6,839 nt of DNA. Source: an uncultured Cytophagaceae bacterium (GTDB lineage: Bacteria; Bacteroidota; Bacteroidia; Cytophagales; Microscillaceae). How positions within the stretch are numbered: the stretch's first letter is position 1; every line of letters starts with the position of its first letter. The translations under genes were made by a program, and so were the position numbers. Below the pieces are notes generated by a model. The model saw nothing but the letters and a program-made list of their open reading frames with translations. It was not told the DNA's origin and did no database searches. The DNA lies in assembly GCA_937899305.1 (NCBI GenBank), contig CALDJV010000789.1, positions 1 to 6,839 of the forward strand, read 5' to 3'. Shown here in pieces: positions 1 to 5,859 of the stretch.

Positions 1-378
1 GGCTTTTTTGTCTTTCTGAAACTCATATTGAGGCACAAACGAAATCATGTCTAAGTGTAACTCCAGCCCCGAAATTTGCTTGATTCCAGCCTTGACTTTA
101 TTCAAACGATCATCGATCAATTGGTTGACTTCTTTGACGGTTTTACCGAGCTGAGTCAAACTAAATACGGCTACGTAGGCGTTACTGCTCACATTGTACA
201 AGCCCTTGATATTAATGGTGAAACTTTGGTCTGAGCCATACCCTTTGTCGAAATTGTTTTGCCCAATGTTTTGGGTAGGAATATAGACTTTTTGCTTGTA
301 ATTGGCATTGCCCGAAACCTGGGCAAATACGGTGTTTAACATAAATAAGAGCACACCAAGCATTGAAAATGTTTTCAT
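1..378 (-). CDS. Secreted SIMPL-domain (DUF541-like) protein, N-terminal part, cut by window edge
   Basis: The minus strand reads open for 126 codons from the ATG at 378-376 to the window edge, so the C-terminus is missing. Residues 1-19 form a signal peptide (Lys2, a hydrophobic core, then VFA before Gln20). The mature part has the stretch NAYVAVFSLTQLGKTVKEVN (residues 66-85), a helix with IDDRLNKVKAGIKQI (88-102), and DMISFVPQYEF (110-120). This is the pattern of Bacteroidota SIMPL-domain proteins: a strand reading 'AYVAVFxxTQxGxT', a helix with paired Asn/Arg, then 'DMISxVPxYE'. Such proteins are exported; in most bacteria their function is poorly defined, though members are linked to the cell envelope. 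It is divergent from the gene at 598. An exact -7 promoter element lies 26 bp upstream of the start. The family call rests on recalled motif patterns, not on a search. Confidence 0.75.
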   Translation of the reverse strand, partial: MKTFSMLGVLLFMLNTVFAQVSGNANYKQKVYIPTQNIGQNNFDKGYGSDQSFTINIKGLYNVSSNAYVAVFSLTQLGKTVKEVNQLIDDRLNKVKAGIKQISGLELHLDMISFVPQYEFQKDKKA

Positions 379-404
379 GTGATTTTGGGTTTGATTTACA
401 TCAG

Positions 405-412
405 CAAACCTA
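405..412 (-). promoter_or_regulatory. Bacteroidota -7 element for the SIMPL gene
   Basis: On the minus strand this reads TAGGTTTG, an exact match to the Bacteroidota sigma-ABfr -7 consensus TAnnTTTG. It would place the transcript start about 20 bp before the ATG at 378. No TTG -33 element is seen at the usual spacing, so the promoter would be weak or activator-dependent. Confidence 0.45.
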
Positions 413-433
413 GGCAATACCCGCTCAGAACCG

Positions 434-485
434 CTGTAAAACCCTTGCAAAGACTTTGTAAATGGTTTTACAAGGATTTTACAAG
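434..485. repeat. Cluster of GTAAAA / TTTTAC half-sites in the divergent control region
   Basis: Four related half-sites fall within about 50 bp: CTGTAAAA (434-441), CTTTGTAAA (454-462), TTTTACAAG (466-474) and TTTTACAAG again (477-485). The last two are exact copies spaced 11 bp apart, about one helical turn. The second and third form an imperfect inverted repeat (454-462 against 467-475, 8 of 9 pairing, 4-base spacer). The cluster lies between the divergent genes at 378 and 598, where an operator would be expected. No regulator can be assigned. Confidence 0.4.
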
Positions 486-517
486 CACAAAAAAAGGTAA
501 ATGAAGCAATCAGTCGT

Positions 518-525
518 TATTTTTG
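518..525 (+). promoter_or_regulatory. Bacteroidota -7 element for the gene at 598
   Basis: The sequence TATTTTTG matches TAnnTTTG exactly and lies 72 bp upstream of the ATG at 598. No TTG is found about 19 bp further upstream; the TTTTACAAG copies end 32 bp before it, in a position where a bound protein could act. This is a match to a short consensus in AT-rich DNA, so chance is possible. Confidence 0.4.
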
Positions 526-597
526 AAAAAAGTGCTAGTTTTATGGGAATCTTTCTAATGAACTCTAAAAATCAAGGCGAGTGCAATGAGATAAATT

Positions 598-1572
598 ATG
601 CAAAACGAAGCACTACAACATTTTCAAACTCTCAAGATCAGACTGCAAACTACAATGCAGGCACAGCACCCGTACTTTAGCCGTGAAATCCACGATTGGA
701 CTTCCCAGGAGATTACGGCCTTGCAAGAAGCATTGAAGCAAAAAGTACAGGGCTACGTGAGCGAAAAATGGTTTTATACCCACCTAAAACCCCGTGAAAA
801 TGCCAAGCTCCCTCGGATAGACATGCTGAACATGCTGTCGCAATTTTTGGACTACGAGGGGTGGCAAGATTTTATGTTCCAGCAAGTGGCTGATCAAAAT
901 AGTGAGGTGCCTTCTGAAGCAGCGAGTGCAAGTGAAAAAACCGAACCATCGAATCATAAAATATCGTGGAGATGGAGGAGCGCCATTGGCGGCCTATTGG
1001 TAATTGCCATCGCGATGGGGGTTTGGGCTATGACCCAAAAGCCAAGTGATTTTGAAACGAATTTTTGTTTTCAGGATGCCGATACTCAACAGCCTGTCGT
1101 AAAAGACATAGAAGTTTTTTGGTTAAAAAAAGGAGAGTCTCCGCAGCTGCAAAAAGTAAACCGCGAAGGTTGTGTAAAGATCACCAGCTCGCAAAACCTG
1201 TTTACTTTGGTGGTCAAGGCCAGGTATTATAAAACAGATACGATTATTCGACGAGTAAGCAAACAACAAACCCACGAATTGGTCAAGCTGAAAAAAGACG
1301 ATTATGCTTTGTTGATTCATTTGATATCGAAACCAGGAAAAACTGCCCAAGAAAAAAAACAGCGACGCAAACAACTGGAGCAAATGATGGATGATGAGGC
1401 TCAAATCTTTCAGGTAGATGAGTCGGGTTTAGGAGTAGAGCTATACAACAAAGAAGAATTCATTGATCAATTGTCGTTGCCTATTCGCAGCTTGCAAAAC
1501 CTGGAAATTATTGAAACCAAATACCAAAATGGTAGGATTACCCTACTTCGTTTTCTCCAGAAGGAGCACTAA
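598..1572 (+). CDS. Single-pass membrane protein of unknown function
   Basis: I cannot name a characterised family for this 324-residue protein. Residues 1-95 are a helical, hydrophilic segment with the conserved-looking block LPRIDMLNMLSQFL (71-84) followed by Gly-Trp-Gln-Asp-Phe; I recall similar N-termini on other Bacteroidota proteins, but did not check. A Ser/Glu-rich linker (101-120) leads to one membrane helix at about 129-145, preceded by basic residues (WRWR), which predicts cytoplasmic N-terminus and external C-terminus. Residues 155-235 look like a small beta domain, possibly carboxypeptidase-regulatory-like (FCFQDADTQQPV, then GCVKI and KARYYKTDTIIRR). A charged helix (248-268) and a final alpha/beta segment follow. 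The layout, with a cytoplasmic module, one helix and an extracytoplasmic domain, would suit a sensor or envelope scaffold. It is probably co-transcribed with the secreted-protein gene 84 bp downstream. Confidence 0.8.
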   Translation: MQNEALQHFQTLKIRLQTTMQAQHPYFSREIHDWTSQEITALQEALKQKVQGYVSEKWFYTHLKPRENAKLPRIDMLNMLSQFLDYEGWQDFMFQQVADQNSEVPSEAASASEKTEPSNHKISWRWRSAIGGLLVIAIAMGVWAMTQKPSDFETNFCFQDADTQQPVVKDIEVFWLKKGESPQLQKVNREGCVKITSSQNLFTLVVKARYYKTDTIIRRVSKQQTHELVKLKKDDYALLIHLISKPGKTAQEKKQRRKQLEQMMDDEAQIFQVDESGLGVELYNKEEFIDQLSLPIRSLQNLEIIETKYQNGRITLLRFLQKEH

Positions 1573-1656
1573 ACATTTGCATAACCGTCGCTTTTAATTT
1601 ATTGGTGCTCAGACAAAGTACAATGCACCTACTATTTCATACTAACAGACTTTACA

Positions 1657-2157
1657 ATGAAACCACTGTTTCTTTTATATATCGCGTTTTTGTTTTTTGG
1701 ACAGATTCAGGCCCAATCGATAGATCATCGCCCGGTTACTTTACAAAAACACCGCGAGTTGACCTCTGATCGTTTATCGGAAGCCCAAATCCAAGCCTAT
1801 CATAAGCGGGCCCGTCAAAAGTTAGGTGATATGGTAGATTACATTCAGTTTGCCCTCAATGCGCGCCAAGTTGCCGAACAACAACTTGCCTTGAAACAGT
1901 TGCGAAAATTGTTTCGGGAAGCACCCGGCTGGGCTACATCTCGACAAAACCTTCGGGCTTATTGGGGCAAGGTAACCAATTTTGAATTAAAATCAGTCAG
2001 GCTAACCCAGTCGCTCACCCCCAACAACGAAGGCCAGTATTTAGGGAAATTGGCTTGTCAAATTGCCAACAAAAGCATCAAGCTGGATTTCATTGTACAA
2101 AAAAGAGTGAAATACATCGGTAATAGCAGGGTGGTAGTGTGGAAGTTGCTTTTTTGA
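1657..2157 (+). CDS. Small secreted protein of unknown function
   Basis: This encodes 166 residues. Residues 1-19 are a typical signal peptide (Lys2, hydrophobic core LFLLYIAFLFF, then QIQA before Gln20), so the mature protein of about 147 residues is exported to the periplasm or outside. The first half of the mature part is helical and basic (HKRARQKLGDMVDYIQFAL, then RQVAEQQLALKQLRKLF, residues about 49-87). The second half alternates hydrophobic residues as beta strands would (NFELKSVRLTQSL, GQYLGKLACQI, IKLDFIVQKRVKYIG), ending in VVVWKLLF. It has one cysteine. I do not recognise a family. It follows the membrane-protein gene at 598 on the same strand with no clear promoter between, so the two probably form one unit, and this protein could meet the external domain of the first in the periplasm. 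Confidence 0.75.
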   Translation: MKPLFLLYIAFLFFGQIQAQSIDHRPVTLQKHRELTSDRLSEAQIQAYHKRARQKLGDMVDYIQFALNARQVAEQQLALKQLRKLFREAPGWATSRQNLRAYWGKVTNFELKSVRLTQSLTPNNEGQYLGKLACQIANKSIKLDFIVQKRVKYIGNSRVVVWKLLF

Positions 2158-2197
2158 TTTTTAGGCTTGATAGGTGAAAACCCCTGAATTCCTGCAC

Positions 2198-2205
2198 TAT
2201 GTTTT
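2198..2205 (+). promoter_or_regulatory. Possible -7 element for the leucine-rich-repeat gene
   Basis: TATGTTTT matches TAnnTTTG at 5 of its 6 fixed bases and lies 24 bp before the ATG at 2230. The nearest upstream TTG (2167-2169) is too far for the standard -33 spacing. Weak support; the gene could instead be read through from the gene ending at 2157. Confidence 0.25.
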
Positions 2206-2229
2206 TATACTCAATAAGAGTGAATCTTA

Positions 2230-3780
2230 ATGGAACCACTTGAATCAAAGGTAACTCAAAATTTACTTCGGCTTCTATGTTCGGTAGATGATCATTCAGT
2301 AGCTTTAGGCTTAGAAATTCACTATAACAATCCTACGAGCGAAAGCGTGGCATTGTTAGTAGCCTATCAACACCTTTACAAAGTGTTTTTTGAGGAAGAT
2401 ATTGATAGACTACAAGTAACCCATTTGAATAAATTGAATGCAGCAAGCCTTATTTTGAGTAGTAAGAGATTAGAGGCCTTACCTCCCGAAATCAACTTAC
2501 TTCCCCAATTAAAAACGTTAAGTTTATGGGATAATGAACTTACTGAGTTACCTCCCGAAATAGGTCAGTTGACTAATTTAGAACAACTTGATTTATCATA
2601 TAATGAGCTTAAGGTATTACCAGTAGAGATTGGGCAATTACAACGGTTAAAAAAATTAGATTTGTCTTACAATCAGTTGATCGATTTACCTTCTGAAATA
2701 GGTCAGTTGAATGAACTAAAAGAGTTAGATTTATTCAATAATGAGTTCGAGACATTACCCAATGAGATCAATCAACTTGGTCATTTACAGATGTTAAGGC
2801 TGTACAATAATAATCTTACTGAGTTACCTTTGGGAATTACTCAACTTACTCAGTTACTAGGATTATATTTGTCATATAATCAACTGAAGGTGCTTCCTTC
2901 TGAAATAAGTCAATTTGCCCAGTTGCAGCAATTAGATTTATCATATAATGAGCTTACCACACTTCCCTCTGAGATCGGTCAGCTTACCCAGTTAATAGAA
3001 TTAAATTTACGAGAAAATAAACTTATTACGTTATCCGCTGCAATAGGTCAAATTAATGACTTAGTAGTGTTAAATTTAGATGGTAATGCACTTAAGGTAC
3101 TTCCTTCTGCGGTAGGCCAGCTAGCTTGTTTGCAAGAGTTAGACTTATCACGCAATCAGCTCACTACACTTCCTGCGGCAATCGGTCAACTTGCTCAACT
3201 ATCATTATTAAAGTTATTAGATAATCAACTCATAGTGCTTCTTCCTGAAATTGGCCAACTCATTCATTTGCAAGAGCTAGATTTGTCATATAATCAACTC
3301 ATCACACTTCCCGCCGCAATTGGCCAACTTACTGAATTATCAATACTAAGGTTATCAAACAATCAACTCACCGCACTTCCTGTTGAAATTGGCCAGCTCA
3401 CTGGATTATCAGCGCTAGAACTATCAAGTAATCAACTCACCTCCCTTCCTACTTCAATTGGTCAGCTTACTAAGCTATCATCATTAGATTTATCCGGCAA
3501 TCAGCTGACTACACTTCCTACTTCAATCGGTCAACTTAATGAGTTATCATCATTAGATTTATCTGGCAATCAGCTCGCTACACTTCCTACTTCAATTGGT
3601 CAGTTTACTAAGCTATTATCGTTAGATTTGTCCGGTAATGAACTCACCACACTCCCCGTAGAAATTAGTCAACTTACTCAGTTGCGAGAGTTAAATTTAT
3701 CAGATAATCGATTACATAGAAAACAAAGGCTCCAGGTGAAGTTATTATGGTTACCCCATTGCAAAATCAAATGGGAATGA
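2230..3780 (+). CDS. Cytosolic leucine-rich-repeat protein, 17 regular 23-residue repeats
   Basis: The 516-residue product has no signal peptide or membrane helix, so it should be cytosolic. Residues 1-70 are a helical N-terminal region I do not recognise. A degenerate capping repeat (about 71-93) is followed by 17 full repeats at 94-484, each exactly 23 residues, with consensus LxxLdLSxNqLttLPxxIGQLtx. A partial repeat (LRELNLSDNRL) and a basic, Trp-containing C-terminal cap complete the protein (485-516). The LP...IGQL form resembles the Ras-group (Shoc2/PIRL-like) class of repeats, which build a solenoid whose concave face binds protein partners. No catalytic domain is attached, so a binding or scaffold role is the most that can be inferred; the partner is unknown. 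Leucine is encoded very often by TTA, more than in neighbouring genes by eye. The gene stands alone on its strand and converges on the bicarbonate-transport pair. Confidence 0.9.
   Translation: MEPLESKVTQNLLRLLCSVDDHSVALGLEIHYNNPTSESVALLVAYQHLYKVFFEEDIDRLQVTHLNKLNAASLILSSKRLEALPPEINLLPQLKTLSLWDNELTELPPEIGQLTNLEQLDLSYNELKVLPVEIGQLQRLKKLDLSYNQLIDLPSEIGQLNELKELDLFNNEFETLPNEINQLGHLQMLRLYNNNLTELPLGITQLTQLLGLYLSYNQLKVLPSEISQFAQLQQLDLSYNELTTLPSEIGQLTQLIELNLRENKLITLSAAIGQINDLVVLNLDGNALKVLPSAVGQLACLQELDLSRNQLTTLPAAIGQLAQLSLLKLLDNQLIVLLPEIGQLIHLQELDLSYNQLITLPAAIGQLTELSILRLSNNQLTALPVEIGQLTGLSALELSSNQLTSLPTSIGQLTKLSSLDLSGNQLTTLPTSIGQLNELSSLDLSGNQLATLPTSIGQFTKLLSLDLSGNELTTLPVEISQLTQLRELNLSDNRLHRKQRLQVKLLWLPHCKIKWE
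2509..3681 (+). repeat. Tandem array of seventeen 69-bp units within the leucine-rich-repeat gene
   Basis: Each unit encodes one 23-residue repeat and the phase never shifts across the array. Early units have diverged in both DNA and protein. Late ones are close copies: units 15 (3475-3543) and 16 (3544-3612) differ at 9 of 69 bases by hand count, and the SLDLSGNxL block is shared by units 15-17. This points to recent unit duplication near the 3' end and older copies toward the 5' end. Confidence 0.9.
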
Positions 3781-3802
3781 AGGGTTTAAAGACTAGATAT
3801 GG

Positions 3803-3838
3803 TTGCTTTTGGCGCAAGCGAGCGTGAAAAGTAAGCAA
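3803..3838. terminator. Possible bidirectional terminator hairpin between convergent genes
   Basis: TTGCTT (3803-3808) can pair with AAGCAA (3833-3838). Inside, TTTT (3807-3810) can pair with AAAA (3827-3830) and CGC (3813-3815) with GCG (3822-3824), so alternative foldings compete. It lies between the stop codons of the leucine-rich-repeat gene (3780) and the PII-like gene (3885), where both transcripts must end. There is no long T-run directly after the stem in either direction, so the terminator call is tentative. Confidence 0.3.
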
Positions 3839-3884
3839 TGCCTTGATTGTAGTGTTTTACAAAACCCCATCAAATCAGAATCAT

Positions 3885-4199
3885 CTAGTTGATTTGAGTA
3901 CCCACAACCATGGCCTGCACCTCAGATATGAAACAAGTACCTGAAAAATACTGAAATACTTCATCCAGGTATTGGGCAATCTGAGTGGCTTGTTTAGCAG
4001 TACAAACGGTAAAAACATAAGTGTTTTCAAAAACTTTGGCTTTGCAATTATGGTCCAATGTACCATTGGCGCCCTTCCCTGAGATATTGCCTACCACGGT
4101 AAAACCTGGTACCCCGATTTCTTCTAATTGATATACAATGGCGTCTAGCTTGACAGCTTCTATAATGATTTCTACTTTTTTTCTTGGTTCAAATTTCAT
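3885..4199 (-). CDS. sbtB: PII-like signalling protein, SbtB type
   Basis: The 104-residue length and pattern fit the PII-like superfamily: a first strand and helix (VEIIIEAVKLDAIVYQLEEIGV, residues 9-30), then GFTVVGNISGKGANG (32-46), which corresponds to the start of the T-loop with the glycine-rich GKG seen in SbtB proteins, then strands YVFTVCT and helix ATQIAQYLDEVFQYF (71-85), ending in FISEVQAMVV. In cyanobacteria SbtB forms trimers, binds adenine nucleotides including cAMP, and docks on SbtA to block bicarbonate uptake. Here it starts 11 bp after the stop of the sbtA-like gene, which strongly supports this pairing. The C-terminus stops at VGTQIN, without the CGPxGC redox motif found in some cyanobacterial SbtB proteins. 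A classical GlnB/GlnK is unlikely given the length, the absent Tyr51-type T-loop and the neighbour. Nucleotide preference cannot be read from the sequence. Confidence 0.8.
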   Translation of the reverse strand: MKFEPRKKVEIIIEAVKLDAIVYQLEEIGVPGFTVVGNISGKGANGTLDHNCKAKVFENTYVFTVCTAKQATQIAQYLDEVFQYFSGTCFISEVQAMVVGTQIN

Positions 4200-4210
4200 A
4201 GCTCAAAAAT

Positions 4211-5203
4211 TTACAATACATGAATGAGGTAAAAGTAAAGGGGAATGCCCACAATGATGTTGAAAGGGAAAACGATTCCCAATGAAACCGGAATGGTAAA
4301 TGCTGGGTTAGATTCAGGAATGGCCAACCGCATGGCCGCTGGAACCGCAATGTAAGAAGCACTGGCGGTAAGAATGGTAAACAACAAGGCGTCTCCTTCA
4401 CTGAGGCTGAGTACATGATTGGCCAGCAAGATGGCAATAAAAGCATTGGCCAACGGCATTAAAATACCAAAACCGATGAGAAAGCCAGCCGAGTTTTTAA
4501 GCGATTTTAGCCGTCGGGCAGCAACAATACCATTATCGAGTAAATAGAAAGTAAGAATCCCTTTGAAAATAGAATCAAATGGCTTGAAGGCTTTCCATCC
4601 GGCATCTCCAGTTACCAAACCAATCACCAGGGCACCCACAAGCAACAATACTGAGCCATTAAAAAAGGCATCATTGAGTATTTGCCCCCATTTGGGACGA
4701 CGATATAAATTCATCTTGTCTTGATCAGGACTCAGGTCTTTCTCTTTAAAGACTTGAAATAAGATCACTCCGATCACGATTGCTGGAGATTCCATCAAAG
4801 CCATGCCTGCTACCATGTAGCCACCATACGAAATGTGTGCCGACTCTAAAAAGGCCGCTGCGGTGATAAAGGTAACCGCACTGATAGAGCCAAAAGTAGC
4901 CGCGATGGTAGCTGCGTTGGCAACATTGAACTTGCGTTTGAGGATGAAAAATGAATATAAGGGAATAATAGAAGCCATCACAAAGCAAAGTCCTAATACC
5001 GAAAGTATATTCCAGGAAAATCCGTTGTGGTAGAGTTCGTATCCTCCATGAAAGCCGATGTCTAGCAATAAATACAAAGAGAAAAATTTAGAAAGGGCAC
5101 TGGGGATTTCCAGATCTGATTTTACCCACACCGATATCATCCCCAAAAAGAAAAATAGCACTGGGGCCGATAAAATATTTGAAATAATAAGTTGAATATC
5201 CAT
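4211..5203 (-). CDS. sbtA: Sodium-dependent bicarbonate transporter, SbtA family
   Basis: The product is a 330-residue inner-membrane permease with about ten hydrophobic segments. Two halves repeat the same plan: GSISAVTFITAAAFLE (105-120) in the first half and TASASYIAVPAAMRLAIPESNP (279-300) in the second match the paired Ser-rich crossover loops of SbtA that bind sodium and bicarbonate. Other family marks are GGYMVAGMALMESPAIVIG (127-145) and GDAGW plus FKGILTFYLLDNG (199-225). A hydrophilic loop at about 152-172 joins the halves on the cytoplasmic side, where SbtB docks in the cyanobacterial protein. I chose the ATG at 5203; the frame stays open to 5335, but those 44 extra residues are hydrophilic and unlike the family, while the chosen start leads directly into the first membrane helix. 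In a heterotroph, imported bicarbonate would feed carboxylases and pH balance rather than Rubisco. It is followed at once by sbtB. Confidence 0.87.
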   Translation of the reverse strand: MDIQLIISNILSAPVLFFFLGMISVWVKSDLEIPSALSKFFSLYLLLDIGFHGGYELYHNGFSWNILSVLGLCFVMASIIPLYSFFILKRKFNVANAATIAATFGSISAVTFITAAAFLESAHISYGGYMVAGMALMESPAIVIGVILFQVFKEKDLSPDQDKMNLYRRPKWGQILNDAFFNGSVLLLVGALVIGLVTGDAGWKAFKPFDSIFKGILTFYLLDNGIVAARRLKSLKNSAGFLIGFGILMPLANAFIAILLANHVLSLSEGDALLFTILTASASYIAVPAAMRLAIPESNPAFTIPVSLGIVFPFNIIVGIPLYFYLIHVL

Positions 5204-5254
5204 TGTTTTAAATTTTGAGTTATTTGGGAAAGGCCATAGCATCCCTGTTGTTGA

Positions 5255-5269
5255 TTGATCATTTGTCAA
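5255..5269. promoter_or_regulatory. FNR/CRP-like dyad upstream of sbtA
   Basis: TTGAT and GTCAA are separated by five bases, giving an inverted repeat with one mismatch. This resembles the FNR/CRP half-site TTGAT, though the standard spacing is four. A nested palindrome TGATCA (5256-5261) overlaps it. It is centred about 59 bp before the sbtA start at 5203. It could be an operator, but it is short and degenerate. Confidence 0.3.
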
Positions 5270-5412
5270 CCAGCGAGAGAGGGAAGGTAAACAGGGCGTT
5301 TGCCTGAGTAGAGAAATACCTGGAACGATAAACATATTGTCCAGCGCGCCATTATATGACCCATTGTTTTACCAATTACAAGCTATGAGAGCTAATAAGT
5401 AGAGTAGGGGAA

Positions 5413-5781
5413 TCAGGAAAGGGGTATCTTGAGTTTACCGTAGAGGAGATACAAAGGAAACTGAGGGCTTACCGAGAACTTTAAAGGCCTGAGCCCTAAA
5501 TCAGAGAGCAGATCAAACGTTGAAAATGTTTGGAGGTGCCTATCTACAAAAGACAATGGGGCTGGATTGCCGTTATCATCACCTCCTGTTTGATTTTTAG
5601 TAGAGAGTATACCACTGGCAATGGCCGCTTCTTTGAGTTTCTCTTCTTGGGTTCTTTTCTCGAGGTTTTCTATTTCCTCTACCAATCGAAACTCGGCTCC
5701 ATAGATCAAAGTACTCAGTGAGAATACAAGCCCAATGAGTGACGATTTAAGAATAAGCGGTATGTTTGATTGCCTCAACAT
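5413..5781 (-). CDS. Small secreted or membrane-anchored protein of unknown function
   Basis: This encodes 122 residues. Residues 8-28 form a hydrophobic signal segment after a basic start (Arg3), ending in Tyr-Gly-Ala before Glu30, a plausible signal peptidase site. Next is a strongly charged helix (LVEEIENLEKRTQEEKLKEA, 33-52), a Gly/Asp/Asn-rich linker (66-73), and a hydrophobic C-terminus (FPLYLLYGKLKI, 108-119). I recognise no family and no catalytic motif. The start at 5781 gives a good signal peptide and lies about 50 bp downstream of a perfect CRP-type palindrome, with a near-consensus -7 element between. A 63-residue plus-strand frame overlaps at 5530-5721 but lacks such support. It is separated by 209 bp from the sbtA start, so it could share a transcript with sbtAB, but no evidence decides this. 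Small size makes the call moderate. Confidence 0.6.
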   Translation of the reverse strand: MLRQSNIPLILKSSLIGLVFSLSTLIYGAEFRLVEEIENLEKRTQEEKLKEAAIASGILSTKNQTGGDDNGNPAPLSFVDRHLQTFSTFDLLSDLGLRPLKFSVSPQFPLYLLYGKLKIPLS

Positions 5782-5810
5782 ATGTGCAAAGGAGTAGATT
5801 TTTTAAAAAA

Positions 5811-5818
5811 CAAAATAA
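5811..5818 (-). promoter_or_regulatory. Near-consensus -7 element for the gene at 5781
   Basis: On the minus strand this reads TTATTTTG, matching TAnnTTTG at 5 of 6 fixed bases. It lies 29 bp before the ATG at 5781. The -33 region holds no TTG and is instead occupied by the palindrome at 5832-5859, centred about 40 bp from the expected transcript start. That is the arrangement of a class II activator-dependent promoter. Confidence 0.4.
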
Positions 5819-5831
5819 AATATATGTTTTG

Positions 5832-5859
5832 TTAAAATGTGATATTTATCACATTTTAA
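5832..5859. promoter_or_regulatory. Perfect 28-bp palindromic CRP-type operator
   Basis: The left arm TTAAAATGTGATA (5832-5844) and right arm TATCACATTTTAA (5847-5859) are exact reverse complements, 13 bases each, around a central TT. The core TGTGA (5838-5842), six bases, TCACA (5849-5853) matches the E. coli CRP consensus exactly. It lies between the secreted-protein gene (start 5781, minus) and the Crp/Fnr gene (start 6101, plus), upstream of both. A terminator is unlikely because it is 5' of both neighbours and the stem is AT-rich. The binding protein is inferred to be the neighbouring Crp/Fnr protein or a relative. Confidence 0.75.

Noticed and set aside
1123..1404. Minus-strand frame of 93 codons, and one of 118 codons at 6412-6768
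   Set aside because: They are antisense to the membrane-protein gene and the Crp/Fnr gene respectively and show no independent support.
2509..3681. The regular 69-bp units as a CRISPR array or minisatellite
   Set aside because: The units are coding throughout, in one frame, with diverged third positions, and no unique spacers alternate with constant repeats.
3881..4066. Minus-strand frame of 61 codons
   Set aside because: It is an alternative phase of the PII-like gene with no PII features.
4189..4446. Minus-strand frame of 85 codons, and a similar one at 4746-4988
   Set aside because: Both are out-of-phase readings inside sbtA; the sbtA frame carries the membrane helices and family motifs.
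4833..5033. Plus-strand frame of 66 codons
   Set aside because: It is antisense to the well-supported sbtA coding region.
5204..5335. N-terminal extension of the sbtA frame by 44 codons
   Set aside because: The extra residues are hydrophilic and proline-rich, unlike the transporter family, and the ATG at 5203 leads straight into the first membrane helix.
5530..5721. Plus-strand frame of 63 codons
   Set aside because: It lies wholly opposite the minus-strand secreted gene, which has a signal peptide and promoter evidence.
5832..5859. The palindrome as a transcription terminator
   Set aside because: It is upstream of both flanking genes, its stem is AT-rich, and the core is an exact CRP-type operator.
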